Source: Coffea arabica (lineage: Eukaryota > Streptophyta > Magnoliopsida > Gentianales > Rubiaceae). Taken from it: a stretch of DNA of 64,000 nucleotides. Every line of letters begins with the position of its first letter. Position 1 is the stretch's first letter. The stretch spans positions 1,488,001 through 1,552,000 of the forward strand of contig NC_092329.1 in the NCBI RefSeq assembly GCF_036785885.1, given 5' to 3'. A model generated the notes under the pieces. It had not been told where the DNA came from. It saw nothing but the letters and a program-made list of their open reading frames with translations, and did not search any database. The position numbers and the translations under genes were made by a program. This document shows positions 34,816 through 47,743 of the stretch, piece after piece.

Positions 34816-36314
34816 TCAAATTTCTATCATCTTGACTACAATATGAGAATTATATATTTTGCCTAAAAATTTTCTCTTTCATAATATTTTGCCTAAAAAA
34901 TATTAAAATAGCAAAGATGATTTTGTTAATTCATATGCTATGATAGTGATTAATGATCTTATCTCACTAATATGGGAGTTAAGTGATATTTTTTTTGCAA
35001 TTTTAAGAATGCCAAATGATATTACCATAAACTTCAGTAGAGATTTCTGAAATTATTTCTAACTAATAGGGTGGAAAGTATATCCTTTTACAAGTTTGAG
35101 GGACAAAACTATGCACTTAATAGTTAAAAAGGTAAAAAAAAATGTGACTGTTTGAGGGTCATTCACATTTTTTACAATTCTCTTATTGTATTTAAAACAT
35201 CTTGATTAAGAAGTAGTAAAAGCTCTAGTTAAAATGGTAAAGAATCTGATTGAAGGCCATAATCAGATTCTTTACCATTCTCTTCTTGTACTTAAAATTA
35301 ATGTTGATTAAGAAGTAAAAGCTCAAGTTTTATTACAAAACTTGATGTTTATAAATGAAAAATGATTCACTCAAGTGGAGAATGGTGTCTAGACACGAAG
35401 GAAGGAAGATCGTACGTATAAATATACTAACATGAATGGTACTCTGGTCAAGAGAGACGATTAAGGTGGGACTCAATCGTCAAACGTAAGAGAGATGACC
35501 GATCCATTGATGGAATAATCCCCTCACTATTCTTCCTTGGGTCAAAAATTTCTAATGTAATCAGCAGTTACTTCTGGTAGTAGAGTAGCGCTCGCCCAGT
35601 TGTGTGTAGAATAATTCTCTCTCTTCCTCAGATCAGATAGTGTCGTGTTTGCACGGTGTGCTCACGTTCTTCATTCATTCATATTACGGCAATACGCATC
35701 GCTTGAGGCGATACGCAACGCCCATATCACATGAACGTTCAACGTTCCTCTCCCTTCCCCTCTACTACTCGCTGCTCTACATGACAAAAGCGACGCACTG
35801 GAGACAGCAAGCAAGCAAAGCTGACTATTTGTTTTTCTTTTTTTATTTACCGATACGTACTCTCCTCCCTTACTATTAAAGGAGACAAAAAACCAACCTT
35901 TGTTTCTGAATCTTGTCTTTTGCTGAGTATCATCTTCAAAACCATCCTTGTAAAGATTGGAAAAAAAGAAAAAAATAAAGGGACCAAGGAAGCTTTAATT
36001 CGTCCTTCCATCCTTCCTTTTCTTTTACTGGCGGCATTTTTTTTTTTCATTCATTCATTTATTTGTTTATTTATTTATTTTTGGGTCCGAGATCTATTTG
36101 TATATCTCTCACCTTCTCGACCGACCCACACCCCCCAATCCCTCCCTCTTTTCTCCGCGGATCTCAAGCTCCATGCTACTCTGCTCTGCTGTCTGTACTG
36201 TACAGTCTATACTTGATTCACTAGTAAAGCCAAAGTAAATCAGTGGTGGTTGGTGGCCTTGGGGGAGGGGTGAGTGTTGTGTGTGTGTGGGTGTAAGGGA
36301 GAGCGAACCAGAAA
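34816..36314 (+). promoter_or_regulatory. Intergenic DNA and promoter region of the URGT-like gene
   Basis: It holds a 19-bp perfect hairpin at 35233-35279, then from 35600 a CT-rich, less AT-biased region typical of a promoter and leader (for example 35740-35770 and 36105-36150). An (ATTC/ATTT)n stretch lies at 36045-36080. No coding sequence was recognised. Confidence 0.45.
35233..35279. repeat. Perfect 19-bp hairpin
   Basis: AATGGTAAAGAATCTGATT is followed by a 9-base loop and its exact reverse complement. The two flanks also share a direct repeat (TTGATTAAGAAGTA...AAAGCTC). Confidence 0.85.
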
Positions 36315-39300
36315 ATGGAAGCCCAGAAGAAATCGGCTGTATCGGATGTGGGCGCCTGGGCAATGAACGTTGTCAGTTCCGTTGGAATCATTATGGCCAA
36401 CAAGCAGCTCATGTCCACCAGTGGTTATGCTTTCAGCTTCGGTCAGTCTCTCACTGTCTATTCTGCTTCTGTTGTGCATTTGTATATCAATATCTGCATT
36501 GATTTCGAAGCCCCCCTTCACGTGTCTCCCCAAAACGCCTGTTGCAAGTTGATTAAAAGTTCATATCTTTTTTGCTGCTTAATTTTTCTGTTGATGAGAT
36601 TTATTGGCCTCCATGTTTCTGCCTCACCAATCTCATGGACCATACTGTCCTTCCCAATCGAGATCTGACATACATTGGCCGGTTCTATTGTGCAGCAGTT
36701 TCTCGTTAATTTCAGAGTCATGCTTGGCTTTCTTTTTTGGCTCAAATCTGCACTTGCTAGATCCTGGTTTTGATAGTTCCAATGGCAATGGTTTATGGAA
36801 CTTCATTTCCTCCGTTGTCACTCTACTGTAGATTTACCTGACGCAATCTTTTGCCTTGCTTCCTCCAGCTACAACTTTGACCGGTTTTCATTTTGCTGTA
36901 ACTGCGCTTGTTGGGATGGTTTCAAATGCTACGGGGTTCTCTGCATCAAAGCATGTTCCTTTGTGGGAACTTCTGTGGTTCTCAGTTGTTGCAAATATGT
37001 CTATCACAGGGATGAACCTTAGTCTCATGTTGAACTCGGTTGGATTTTACCAAGTACGACACTCAAATGCCCTCCATCTCCTCTTTAATGCTGACTTTCC
37101 TAATTGAACTGAAGTGGCCTCTACCTCCTCTTCTAGGATGGACTAATTAAACTTTTCTCGCTCTATTTCGCTGCTTGAAAGCTAATATCTGTTGGTTTGA
37201 ATGGATGCTCAGTCTTCTTTACAAAAGTGAGATGCTTAATTCATTAGCCGCAAAAAAGGAATAGAAATTAAATAAAAGGTTGCTTTAATATTACTCTGGT
37301 TCAAGGGACCGCAGAACAGAAATGCAAGATTAGATCAGAAAGAAAGAGAAACGGAAGTTGAAGTTAAAGGCTTGGTGCCTAAACAAGAATAGTAAATAGA
37401 TGTACGCATGTGTTTACATCCTCGCCTGGGTTTTCTCGACGTGGTTGAAGTTCGATTAACTTTGACTAACTATAAAAGAAGAGATGCTTCCCGGCCAAAA
37501 TGAATGAACACTACCAATCTGTAGGCAGTCCTCCGGATGTGTGGGAAGATCAGTATGTCTAGGGTTTATTTCAATTGTGGACTTGCGAATAAAGTGGCAA
37601 ACTTAAATTTGTACTCTTAGAGTGTTTGATTGGTATAGTTCACTCTTTTATCTAGTCTGCTGAATAGTAGATCCAGTTTCAGCATTCCAATCAGAATGAT
37701 TAACTGACATGAATCCTATTCCTCCTGAATTTTGATACCAATTCAGTTTTTGCAAGCTTTTTACCCAATTATATGTTCTGTTTATTAGAATGATGGAACT
37801 CTACATCTCTACCTTTGCTTCTTGGGGCCAGTAATTACTGTTGTTTCATTTGTTGCTTTCACTTGAATGCTCTTTTCCTATTTGCCATACTAAATTGGTT
37901 CTTTACTGATGATTTTTTTTTCCCATTTTGTAGATATCAAAATTGAGCATGATCCCAGTAGTATGCGTGATGGAGTGGATTCTTCACAGTAAGCATTACA
38001 CAAGGGAAGTCAAAATGTCAGTTGTGGTTGTAGTTATAGGTGTTGGTGTCTGCACTGTTACTGATGTCAAGGTGAATACTAAGGGTTTCATCTGTGCTTG
38101 TGTTGCAATACTATCGACATCTCTGCAACAAATTGTGAGTAAACATAAAAGTAACTTCGTTTTTATCTAAAGTATGGGCTTGGTTTGCTGCAAAAGAATG
38201 GTTCATGTTGAATTAGATGAACTACTTGTTTATGTTTAACGAGAATTGTCATCCTGATCTCCATAATTGCCATACTATAGTTTATCTGGAGACCACGCTT
38301 AGCGCATTGCTATGGACAAAAAGCATGACCACAACATCTTATGCTTATTCATTCGGCACTCAATTGGCTTTGAAAGTCTGTAAATGCAGAGTTCTTTTCA
38401 TAATCAAAATAAAAAGAATTGCATAGTTTTGAAAGTTCTGGCCTTGTAAATTTGTTAGAGAACTCTACCAGTGACTGTTGATAAGCCTTTCCTTCTTTGT
38501 TTGAGGGTAACAGGTGCAATCAGAACTTCCATTCAAGGGCGGAAGACAAATAATATGTATTTTTCACCGAAATTTTTTTAAAGTTTATTATTTGACATAC
38601 TGATCGTAAAACATCACCTGACTCACCTGAAATAACCAGAGATTATAATTTGGTGGTGATGATTTTTTAGATTTAAGACTATTTTCTTATGTTAATTATG
38701 TGATTGCTTCTTCCATTAGAAAAATTTTATCCAAATATTCGTGAAGATGTAGTCTCAGATATCAAGCCTTCAACGTTTTTTCTTTCTTGTTTTGTTTTGT
38801 TTTCTTACTAAACCTTGGAAGAAAATGCAATTAGATCATTCAGCTTTCCTTTGCTAGTAAAGCAGTGTTATAAACACGCATTTATTTTGAGATAATTGCC
38901 ATTTGGAATCATAAAAGTTCAAAAAATTGCAAATAGTATAATGGATGCTAAAAAGGAGTTGGAATTTTGCCAGCATGAGTTACTTCAAATGCTCCTTACA
39001 AACTAAATATAAATTGGGAAGTTTCTGAGATATTGACTATATGAATGAAGGGTAAGGAGAGCTTTCAGAACACAATAGAGAAAGGAGGGTGTGGGGGGGG
39101 GGGGGGTAGACATAAAGAGTGTGGGCTCGAGGACTTCAATACCTTGGTACTTATTTTCATCTCCAGTATGGGTTTTGTTTATTGCTGTTGTCTTTGTCTC
39201 CTTCCTGGTGCCAAACATATGTTATCCGTTGTTATTCATTTCCAGTATCTTCTCCATTATTCTATGGGCCATTTCATTTTTACTGGGATATGCCAGTATT

Positions 39301-40397
39301 CCTTGTCTGGCCAACTTGTCTTCCGTTTTGTCTGCATTCTGTGAGAAAATAATTCTTTTTTTTCCCCCTTAAGCAAGTTATCGGAGGAAGAAATCTTGAA
39401 ATGCATGCTGACTGGAGTGTTACAGTAGAATTGACCACCAAACAGTGTAGCCTCATCTGCATCCTTACCAGAGATTTTGTTGAGTTGAGTCGTTTGAGGT
39501 CCATTATGTCCGCGGATTTTCATGCTAATGGAGCGTTCATAACTTCATTTCTTACAATTTCTTGTCCTACTTTTTAAATTTAAGCACATTGGATTACATA
39601 ATGTGTTAATTCCCATGGAGATTGAATTGAGAACCTCTGGAATAGTCAAAATAGAGGTTCTATTGCTGCACATGTCCTGACTTTTACAGCACAATTGCAA
39701 TGTTGTAGCTGTTATCTAGAATATTTTTCTTCTTCATTGGTTCTTTAGATTCATTGGTGGAGCAATTATCCTCGTGATGCAGTCAATAGGTTCTCTGCAG
39801 AAGAAGTACTCAATTGGATCATTTGAGTTGTTGAGCAAAACAGCGCCGATCCAAGCAGCTTCTCTTCTTGTGCTGGGCCCTTTCATTGATTACTATCTTT
39901 GTGGAAAATTTATATTAGAGTACAAGTATTCTTCTGGTGCCTTTGTAAGTGTGTTTCATACTAAGTACTCTGCTGCTTTTGTGACTTTGGAGCATATTGT
40001 CTTTTTGGCTGCATCTGATTCGATGTTGTAACATGTGCAGCTTTTTATTCTTCTCTCGTGTTCTCTAGCTGTTTTCTGCAATGTGAGTCAGTACCTGTGT
40101 ATTGGTCGGTTCTCAGCAGTTTCCTTCCAGGTTCTAGGTCACATGAAAACTGTCTGTGTCCTCACCTTGGGGTGGCTGTTGTTTGATTCTGAGCTGACTT
40201 TCAAGAATATCATGGGTATGCTCATTGCTGTTGTTGGCATGGTGGTTTACAGTTGGGCTGTGGAGGTTGAGAAACAGTCCAATGCAAGGATCACAAGTGT
40301 GAAAAACAGCCTGACAGAAGAGGAAATAAGATTACTCAAGGAAGGAGTGGAAAAAGCTCCTGTTAAGGACATTGAACTTGCCGAGCCAAAGGAGTAA
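36315..40397 (+). CDS. URGT: Golgi UDP-rhamnose/UDP-galactose transporter (URGT-like)
   Basis: Five exons join in phase to 343 aa: 36315-36441, 36869-37053, 37934-38134, 39783-39944, 40041-40397; all GT-AG. The protein is a multi-spanning hydrophobic carrier of the nucleotide-sugar/triose-phosphate translocator superfamily. Diagnostic stretches are [69 protein letters not shown], and [20 protein letters not shown] with [18 protein letters not shown]. These match Arabidopsis URGT1/URGT2, Golgi antiporters that bring UDP-rhamnose and UDP-galactose into the lumen for pectin and mucilage synthesis. The N-terminus is short and cytosolic; the C-terminal 45 residues are charged (ELAEPKE end). Length equals the family norm. 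Substrate choice within the family is inferred from similarity only. Confidence 0.95.
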
Positions 40398-40806
40398 GTC
40401 GGCGGCGGCAACGAATATCATTAGCAGCCGTGATGTTTGTGTTTAGTTACAGCTTAGTTGCATTTGCTTGTCCCAGCAAGATATTGCTCTTTTTGCTAAC
40501 CGGTTGTACAACTTAGAGTTGGAAGATGGAAGTCAGCGAAGCGACTGCGATTACAGTAGTGTTTTTCCTTTCTGATTTAAATTGTCCCCTCCCATGCATT
40601 TTCAATTCAAATCCCACAAGAAGATAGAAAACGAAAGTGGAAAAGGAGAAGAAAATGATTTGTTGAATATGGCACAGTGTTAGGGTTGTGAATGATTTGA
40701 AACATTCTGCACATTCTATTTAAACTTTGTATCCAATTTCGATGTCAGGAATTCAGTTTTAAGTTATGCCATTAATAGCTTTTTTCTTGAGCAGCGAGGT
40801 TTCAGT
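40398..40806 (+). other. 3' untranslated and downstream region of URGT
   Basis: T-rich stretch without open frames of note, ending at the LINE target duplication. Confidence 0.5.
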
Positions 40807-40921
40807 TAATAGTTCTTTTTTTTTTTTTTTTTCGGAAACGATAGATGAGATTTTATAAATAATCAAACTTTACAATATTTGAGCAACGGCTCAATCAACT
40901 ATACAAAGTGTACCATGACAT

Positions 40922-43900
40922 TTAAGGAGAGCCAAAAAGTTTCTCCTCATTCATAAATATGCTTAGAGTATAATGGCTAATGTGATAACATAGAGTCATA
41001 TTACTAGCATTCCTTACTTTAAAAGAGCACATTTGAAACAGATTAGCTAGAGCATGTATGTCTTTCATCAACGTGATAGTGTTTGGATTGTCTCCTTTCC
41101 CAGATTTTAGCAAAGCAATAAGCTGCTTGTTAGCATTAATGATTTTGATTTTTTGCCACCTCAGTTGTCTTGCTTTCATTAGTGCTCGCCTCACTGCTAT
41201 GGCTTCATCTTGAATATCCATCAGCGAGCTTCTGTCCACTAAAGTCCATTCAGCTCTGATCCTTCCTCTATTCTGCTTTGCTACAATGCCAATTCCCAAT
41301 TTGTGGTCCTCAGCTGATTTCTTGGTAGCTATCTGAATTTCCATCAGCCCCCTCCTCCTCCATTCCTTCCCTTCCTAATCTTTCATTTGCTTCATCTGTT
41401 TCTGATGTACTTCTCTCTGCCTTACCTTTACCAGCATCCTCATACTTCATTCACTCTGTGCTGGTTTTTTGTACAATTTTCAGTCCATCTCTCTCCTTAC
41501 CTTCAAATTTCATTTCGTTTCTGTCCTTCCATAATTGCCAAAGTATGTTAGCAGTCAAAGCAATATGCTGCTTTCCTTCATTCCTACTCCTGACTTGAGC
41601 TAAAGCTGCCCACCACTGCTTAAAGCAACCTGTTTGGTTCTAGATGCCATCCCATTGTACTGGTGCCAACTTCCATACCTTTTGAGCCTGAGGGCAGTGG
41701 AACAAAATTTTGTTCCACTGTTTCCATATTATCTCCGCACCTTGAGCAAAGTGGTGAACATTGTTTTGTTCTGCTGAATATTGTTTCCCTAGTTGTTAAA
41801 GTGTTAGTAATACACCTCCATATGAACAGCTTGATCTTATGTTTAATGTTCAATCCCAAAGAATTTTCCAAATTTGTGTGTTGGAGTCATCATAACTAGA
41901 GCTAGATTCTCCTTTTGCTTCGATTTCCTTCCTCCTCTCTCCCTTTAGCAAAACTTGATAGGATGATTTTACTGAGTACTCCCCATGTTTACTATGAATC
42001 CAAAAAATGCTTGTCCCCAGACTTTGACAAACTAATAGGTATCTTCAGAATGTTATCAGCATCTTCCTTGTTGAACCTCCTGAAAATTTCATTCCTATTC
42101 CATCTGAAGTTTGAGATCAAATCTTCCACTTTCTACTCCTCCCAACTGTCTGGCATCCTGGTTGTTGGCCTTCCATTTGGGTTGTTTGGGATCCATTGAT
42201 CTTTCCAAATTCTGATGCTTTTCCCTGAACCAACTCTCTTCAGTATAACCCCATTAACTGCCTCTCTCACTGACATAATGCTTTGCCAGAACCAATATGA
42301 GTTTTTAGGGATCACACAGTTCAGTATGGAATCCTTGGGATAGTACTTAGCCTTTAAAATTTTGCTAACCAAGAGGTTTGGGAATCTGATCAGCCTCCAA
42401 ATCTGTTTTTCCAATAATGCTTTGTTGAAACATAGTAAATTCCTGAATCTCAATCCTCCATCCAATTTTGCCTTCATCATGTTGTCCCACGAGTACCAAT
42501 GTACCTTGCTTCTCCCTTCTGATTCACCCCACCAGTATTTGGCCATCAACCCTGTGATTTCTTTGCATAGTGTAGCTGGTAGTTTGAAACAAGACATAGC
42601 ATAGTTTGGTATGGCCATAGTAACAGCCTTTAACATCACCTCCTTACCTGCTGCACTTAGGAACTTGTTTTTCCAACTGTTCAATCTGGCATTGATGCTG
42701 TCTTTTATGTAGGCAAATACCTGACATTTTGTCCTTGTGATCACTATTGGGAGGCCCCGATATTTGCCTTGATTCACTGTCCTTACACCAGCTAATGGTT
42801 CACAAGTTTTCTCCTTGTCTCTTTCTTTGGTGTTCTTACTAAAACAGATAGAAGATTTCTCCAAGTTGATCATCTGATCAGATCCTTTTTCATACTGATC
42901 TAGAATTTCTCTTAATTTCCTTGCTTCTTCCCTCACAGCTTTACAAAAAATCAGGGTATCATCAGCAAAGAATAAGTGTGTGATAGCTGGCCCTTGTTTG
43001 CTAATCCTTAATCCACTTAGAAATCCCTGTCTTGCTGCTTTACTTAATAGATTTGAGAGGCCTTTAGAACACAATAAGAACAGATAAGGTGATAGAGGGT
43101 CACCTTGCCTGATGCCTTTGGAAGGAATCACATATTCCTTGGTCTCTCTATTTATATTGAAAGAATAAGAAACTAAGCTAATACACTCCATGATCCATTC
43201 TATCCAGACCTGATTGAACCCCATTTTTTCCATCACAACTTTCAGATAACCCCACTCAACTCTATCATAGGCTTTAGACATGTCCAGTTTGATTGTAGTA
43301 TAGCCATCCTTGCCTTGTCTCTTATTTTTAAGAAAATGAAGGCATTCATGAGAAATGATTATGATATCCAGAATCTGTCTGTTAGGGATGAATGCTGATT
43401 GATTTTTGTTGATACATTGTTCTAGGATAAGTTTCAATCTATTGGTTAGGATTTTGAAGATGACTTTGTAGATTACATTATAGAGACTGATTGGCATGTA
43501 CTGTTTCACATCAGTAGGTAGTTCTACCTTAGGAATGAGAGAGATAATGGTATGGTTCAGAGATTTGAGCATATGGCCTGAGTGAAAGAAAGACTTGATT
43601 GCTTTCACCACCTCTTCCTTGATTGTAGACCAGAATTTTTAGAAGAAGAGGGGTGTCATCCCATCAGGCCCTGGGGCTTTATTGGGATTCATAGAGAAAA
43701 CTGCTAACTTTATCTCATTTTCCTCCACAGGCCTAGTTAGATTATCATTTATCTGATCAGTGATAGTTCCTTGAATACTATCCAGAATCACTTCTAGACA
43801 ATCTAGCCTAGTAGACTTAAAGAGTTGCTTATAGTATCTAGCTATCTCTTCTGCAATCTCTTTGTCATTAGAAGTCCAAGATCCATCCTCTCTCTGTAAG

Positions 43901-44932
43901 TTTCCTATCTTATTTCTTTTTCTTCTCCCCTTCACCACTGCATGGAAGTATTTAGTGTTTTATCTCCTTCTTGTAACCAGTTTAGCCTAGCTTTCTGACT
44001 CCAGTATTGTTTCTCCTCTCTGTAAACTCACCAACTAATTTTTCAGAACTGCAACTCTCCCCTTCCTTCCTTCTATCTCTGAGCTTTTCTCCTTGATCAG
44101 TTGCTGCTTCAGGTTCAAAATCCTTTTCCTAGAGTTTTCAATAAAACCATTTCTCCATTTCAGCAAGGCAACTCTACAACTCTTAATCTTATTCACTACT
44201 CTAAACATCCTAGACCCCCTGATATCCTTCTTCCAAGTCTTTTTTATCACATCTTCAATACCTTCTCTCTGGATCCATCTTTTGTCAAAAAAGAACTTCT
44301 TTCTCATCTTTCTTCCCCCTGGAGTTGTGTCCAAAATCAACATACTGTGGTCAGAAGTTAAGCTTTCTAAATGAGTGCACTTGGGATGCTCAAAGAGGTT
44401 ACTCCATCCTCCACTGCTAAGTCCCCTATTCAGCCTTTGTCTTATTTCTCCATTTTGCCACTGATTACTCCAAGTCCAGGGGTTACTTTCAAACCCAATA
44501 TCCACTAACTGATTCTCCTGGATAAAGTTCCTGAAGTCATAAAAACTCCATTCCTCCCTAATTTTGCTTCCCCACTTCTCCTCGTTTGAACATAAATCAT
44601 TAAAGTCTCCCATAATTAACCAGTTTTCTCCCCATAGATCTTTCCTTCTACTTATAACTTCCCTCCCACTGTCCTTTTCTCACCTGGTTATCACAGCTGG
44701 CATAAATCCCTATCAGTCACCATTCCTATTTCACTTCTTCATCCTTTATTAGCACTTCAATAGTGAAGACTGAATGTTTGATGTCTTTAACTTTGGTTTC
44801 CTCATTCCATATCAAACTCATACCTCCAGATCTATTCATAGCCTCTATCACATAACTATTATCAAAGTTCAGGATCCTTTTAATCTTCTCCATGTACTTA
44901 GCCTTGTTCTTAGTCTCACTCAGAAGAATCAT
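40922..44932 (-). pseudogene. LINE ORF2: endonuclease, reverse transcriptase, RNase H; degenerate
   Basis: Read on the minus strand. 44932-44726: partial endonuclease (LLSETKNKAKY, then GGMSLIWNEE). 44613-44035: its C-terminal part (MGDFNDLCSNEEKWG, SDHSMLIL), after a stop and a frame change near 44640-44725. 43938-43639: RT start (NKAPGPDG), ended by a stop. 43611-42133: RT core (LDMSKAYDRVEW, GIRQGDPLSPYLFLL, FADDTLIF) with catalytic residues still present. 41871-41620: zinc-binding reverse-transcriptase motif (FIWRC, CSRCG). 41344-40922: RNase H-like end, lacking the usual DG start. In life the protein nicks target DNA and copies its own RNA there; at least three stops or frame changes make this copy dead. 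Confidence 0.85.
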
Positions 44933-44933
44933 C

Positions 44934-45400
44934 ACTACAAGAAAAAAGGTCATCAATGACAACCAGCTTTTATCACAAAAAAAGTAAAAGTCGTCACTGA
45001 TGACAATTACTGACAACATTTAAGTCGTCATAGAGTCGTCAGTGAATGCCCGTCGGTAAAGGTGCACATTGACAACTTTATATGTCGTCAGTAAATAGTA
45101 TTCTTTACTGACAACTCACTTCGTCAATAAAAAGTACAAATATAGTGATGACTTTATATCTTGTCAGTGATGCCAACAGTAACAATGTCACTGAAACTTC
45201 GTGATGATTGTTGCTGGTATTGATTAATTACTAACAACTTTGGTTCACACTTGTCACTAAAATAGACTTGATATTGACAACTTTTTGTCATCACTGTAGG
45301 CTTTAAGTTTAGAGATACTAATTAATGACAACATTTTATTGTCAGTGGAGAAGTCTAATTAGTGACAATATACTGTAACCGTGTAGTTTGATAAAGAAAA
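44934..45400. mobile_element. CACTA (En/Spm-type) terminus with subterminal repeats
   Basis: It starts CACTACAAGAAAAAAGG, the classic CACTA end, and is followed by many copies of GTCGTCA / TGACAAC in both orientations (44950-45390), the transposase-binding subterminal repeats of this superfamily. The matching CTTGTAGTG end was searched for by eye up to 47050 and not found, so the right end may be lost or degenerate. The following 45400-46600 is AT-rich and has no transposase. Confidence 0.7.
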
Positions 45401-47057
45401 TTATCCTGGAATTAATCAATCCAACAATTCAATTTACGAATTGAGAAAAATAACAACAAAGCCTGCTAATTAAAAACAGAAGACATCCATTACATTCGAA
45501 ATGCCATAATATCATACTTAAGTTCAACATCTTGCTACTGCTTTACAAAAATAAATCTAAGTCCTAAACCTAGCTAGTAGCTACTGCCGAAACACTTCAA
45601 GAGCAAAACACAACTTTGTCTTCATTGCTCTTCAATCAATTAGTAGCTGTGGATTAGAGGCCAAAAGAGTTTGAACAAGCAATACAAGTATGCATAAAGT
45701 AGTGTAATAATTAGTAGGTAACAAGTAGTTTGAGCAAAAAAAGAAACTATCTTATATTTACCTATAACAAAACTCAATCACGATTAGAATCTTAGTCAAG
45801 ACTAGAACAAATAAGGCAGAAAATTAACATAACAATGACAATATCCCAAATTAGCTTAGAAGTTAGCTAGTTAAGTATTAGTGAGGTTAATACCTTTTTA
45901 ACAAACTACTCAAGGCCAAACAAAAATATTACTAGCTTTTCACGTAGTGGCTTAACATGTCTTCCTAACAAAGTCATGGAACCAAAAGCTAACAAAGAAT
46001 TTTTAGACTGAATATTATCTCTAACTCGAATAGTAAATTATCGGATATCATTTTACACACACTCAAAACAATAATAGAAAACCAACTACAAGCAGAGATA
46101 TGTAAGAAATCATAGCTAGCAAATGGATGTACATACTTTTCATGACAGAATAGAGAAAACATGCTGTTGAAGGAACAAGGCCTTCCCACGACTTTACAAA
46201 CAAGACAATCAATAAATACAATCAAATCAGAAAATGTGTCCTCAAACACCTCTATTCCTGATAAATTTCTACATACCTGAGTTCTATACATAAAAGTTAG
46301 TCAAGGAAAGGGTACCAGCTGGACTTGTGAAGGTTTAGGAAACTTGATCTTATACAATATAAAGATTTTGTGGATCTACTAAGATCCCAACTTACTCCCT
46401 GCTCAAGATAAATTGACGTCTAACTTTGCATTTAATGCCATGCAATAAGAAAAAGAGTGGTAATGATTTTCTCAATTTTACCATTGACTACTTGTTACCC
46501 AACCCTCTCCATTTATTAAATTCAATTCATAATGCAATCCATGTGTTTCCCACTTTTTATTTAAGTTTCAAACATTATTGTTATCTAAGTTCATTTTAAA
46601 GTAAAGCCGACTCTAACTAGGACATCCATTTATACTACCTTCACCAGACTGCTTTCCTTTTATAGCGTTGTTGAAGTTACTGACCAGCTGCTTAAGAATT
46701 TGAGCATGCAGATGTACTTTTGATTTTTTTTCCCTTTTTCTTTTCTATTTCCTTTATTCCTCTCACCAACCGACCAGCTCCACTTTCATGGCTTCCTTAA
46801 ATGCGACTTCTTTATGGGTACTGATCCGTATAATTGTTGAATGCTTGGCTATGGGAACCAGACTTAACGGACAATGTTGGGATCTGGAAGTTAGCTCCGA
46901 TTCAAACTCTTGATTTCTGTTCATATGTTGCTTGAAAATTTCAAAAGCATGAAGTTCCCACCAAGGGGAAAGAAGCTCTCTTCCCAAGAGAGAGAAAAAG
47001 CTTCTACACGTGAGAGGAAAAGCCCTGCAATGAAATCATCAAGGCTAATAGTTCTTT

Positions 47058-47743
47058 CTTGAGGAGTGTTCTTTTTAATTTTGGTATTGAATTGGAATTA
47101 TACTCGTCCCCCACCAGTAATACAAAGATACGTCCGTTGTTCATTGTGCTTGTGCTCTTCTGGGGTAAAAAGAAAACAGAGTAAATTGCTTGCGGTTGCG
47201 GGCATGATTTCTGATGAGTGATGCACCGTTGGGCCGCGTCACATAAAAATTTCGGTGTAGAATTAATTAAAGGACTGGCGTAGACGGCGCATCGTCTTAG
47301 TTTAGTGGCAAACCACCCGCACGGACAAGTTGGGGATGGAACGTTGGAGGCTTGATTTGTGAATTGTGAATTGTGAATTGTGAATTGTGAATTGTGAATT
47401 GTGATTGCATTGCTTGCAACTAATTGTAGTAGGCCTTTTTTTTTTTTTTTTGTTTTCTAAGAAAAAAAAAATAGTTGAAGTTTAAGGTCCCAAACCCACG
47501 ATCTCTCTTCCTATACCATCTAATTCATCCAACAAGGGACCGGATGCTTTTTAATCAAATCTATAATCATAGTCTTAACCTTAATCTGAGCAAGAGTACA
47601 CACATCTTCTTTTCCATTTCTTATTTTTACAAACGGTATACGTACACACATTCTGATACTATACAAGTAGCGGATAAGCAGTACTGCTGCTAATAATAAA
47701 AGTCAAAAGAGTCCTGGGAGGAAAGGAAGGAAGAGAAGTCGAT
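47058..47743 (+). promoter_or_regulatory. Promoter and leader region of the coiled-coil gene
   Basis: It includes a heptamer tandem repeat (47357-47405), a long T-run at 47437-47452 and a purine-rich leader (GGGAGGAAAGGAAGGAAGAG) just before the ATG. No coding content was recognised. Confidence 0.45.
47357..47405. repeat. Heptanucleotide tandem repeat (TTGTGAA)n
   Basis: Six perfect units of TTGTGAA followed by one unit TTGTGAT. The unit is not a plant telomere repeat. A variable number is likely between individuals. Confidence 0.95.

Larger units (their letters stand above)
40816..47045 (-). mobile_element. L1-type LINE, minus strand, interrupted by a CACTA-type sequence
   Basis: The 3' poly(A) tail reads as a T-run at 40816-40832. 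A candidate 12-bp target duplication, TAATAGTTCTTT, lies at 40807-40818 and 47046-47057 (its last bases overlap the T-run). Coding remains of ORF2 occupy 40922-44932, in the order endonuclease, reverse transcriptase, zinc-binding motif, RNase H. At 44934 the endonuclease is cut by a CACTA-type terminus. The part 46620-47045 may be the LINE 5' region; I could not confirm ORF1 there. Confidence 0.7.

Noticed and set aside
36442..36668. Longer first exon of URGT
   Set aside because: This reads into intron 1; the GTCAGT donor at 36442 restores the conserved [10 protein letters not shown] join.
39749..39782. Earlier acceptor (TTCTTTAG) for URGT exon 4
   Set aside because: It would add 34 nt and break the frame; the acceptor before 39783 gives the conserved [10 protein letters not shown].
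46763..46987. Minus-strand open frame near the LINE 5' end
   Set aside because: No similarity to LINE ORF1 or endonuclease that I can recognise; too short to claim.
47357..47405. Interstitial telomere repeat
   Set aside because: The unit TTGTGAA differs from the plant telomere unit TTTAGGG in composition and order.
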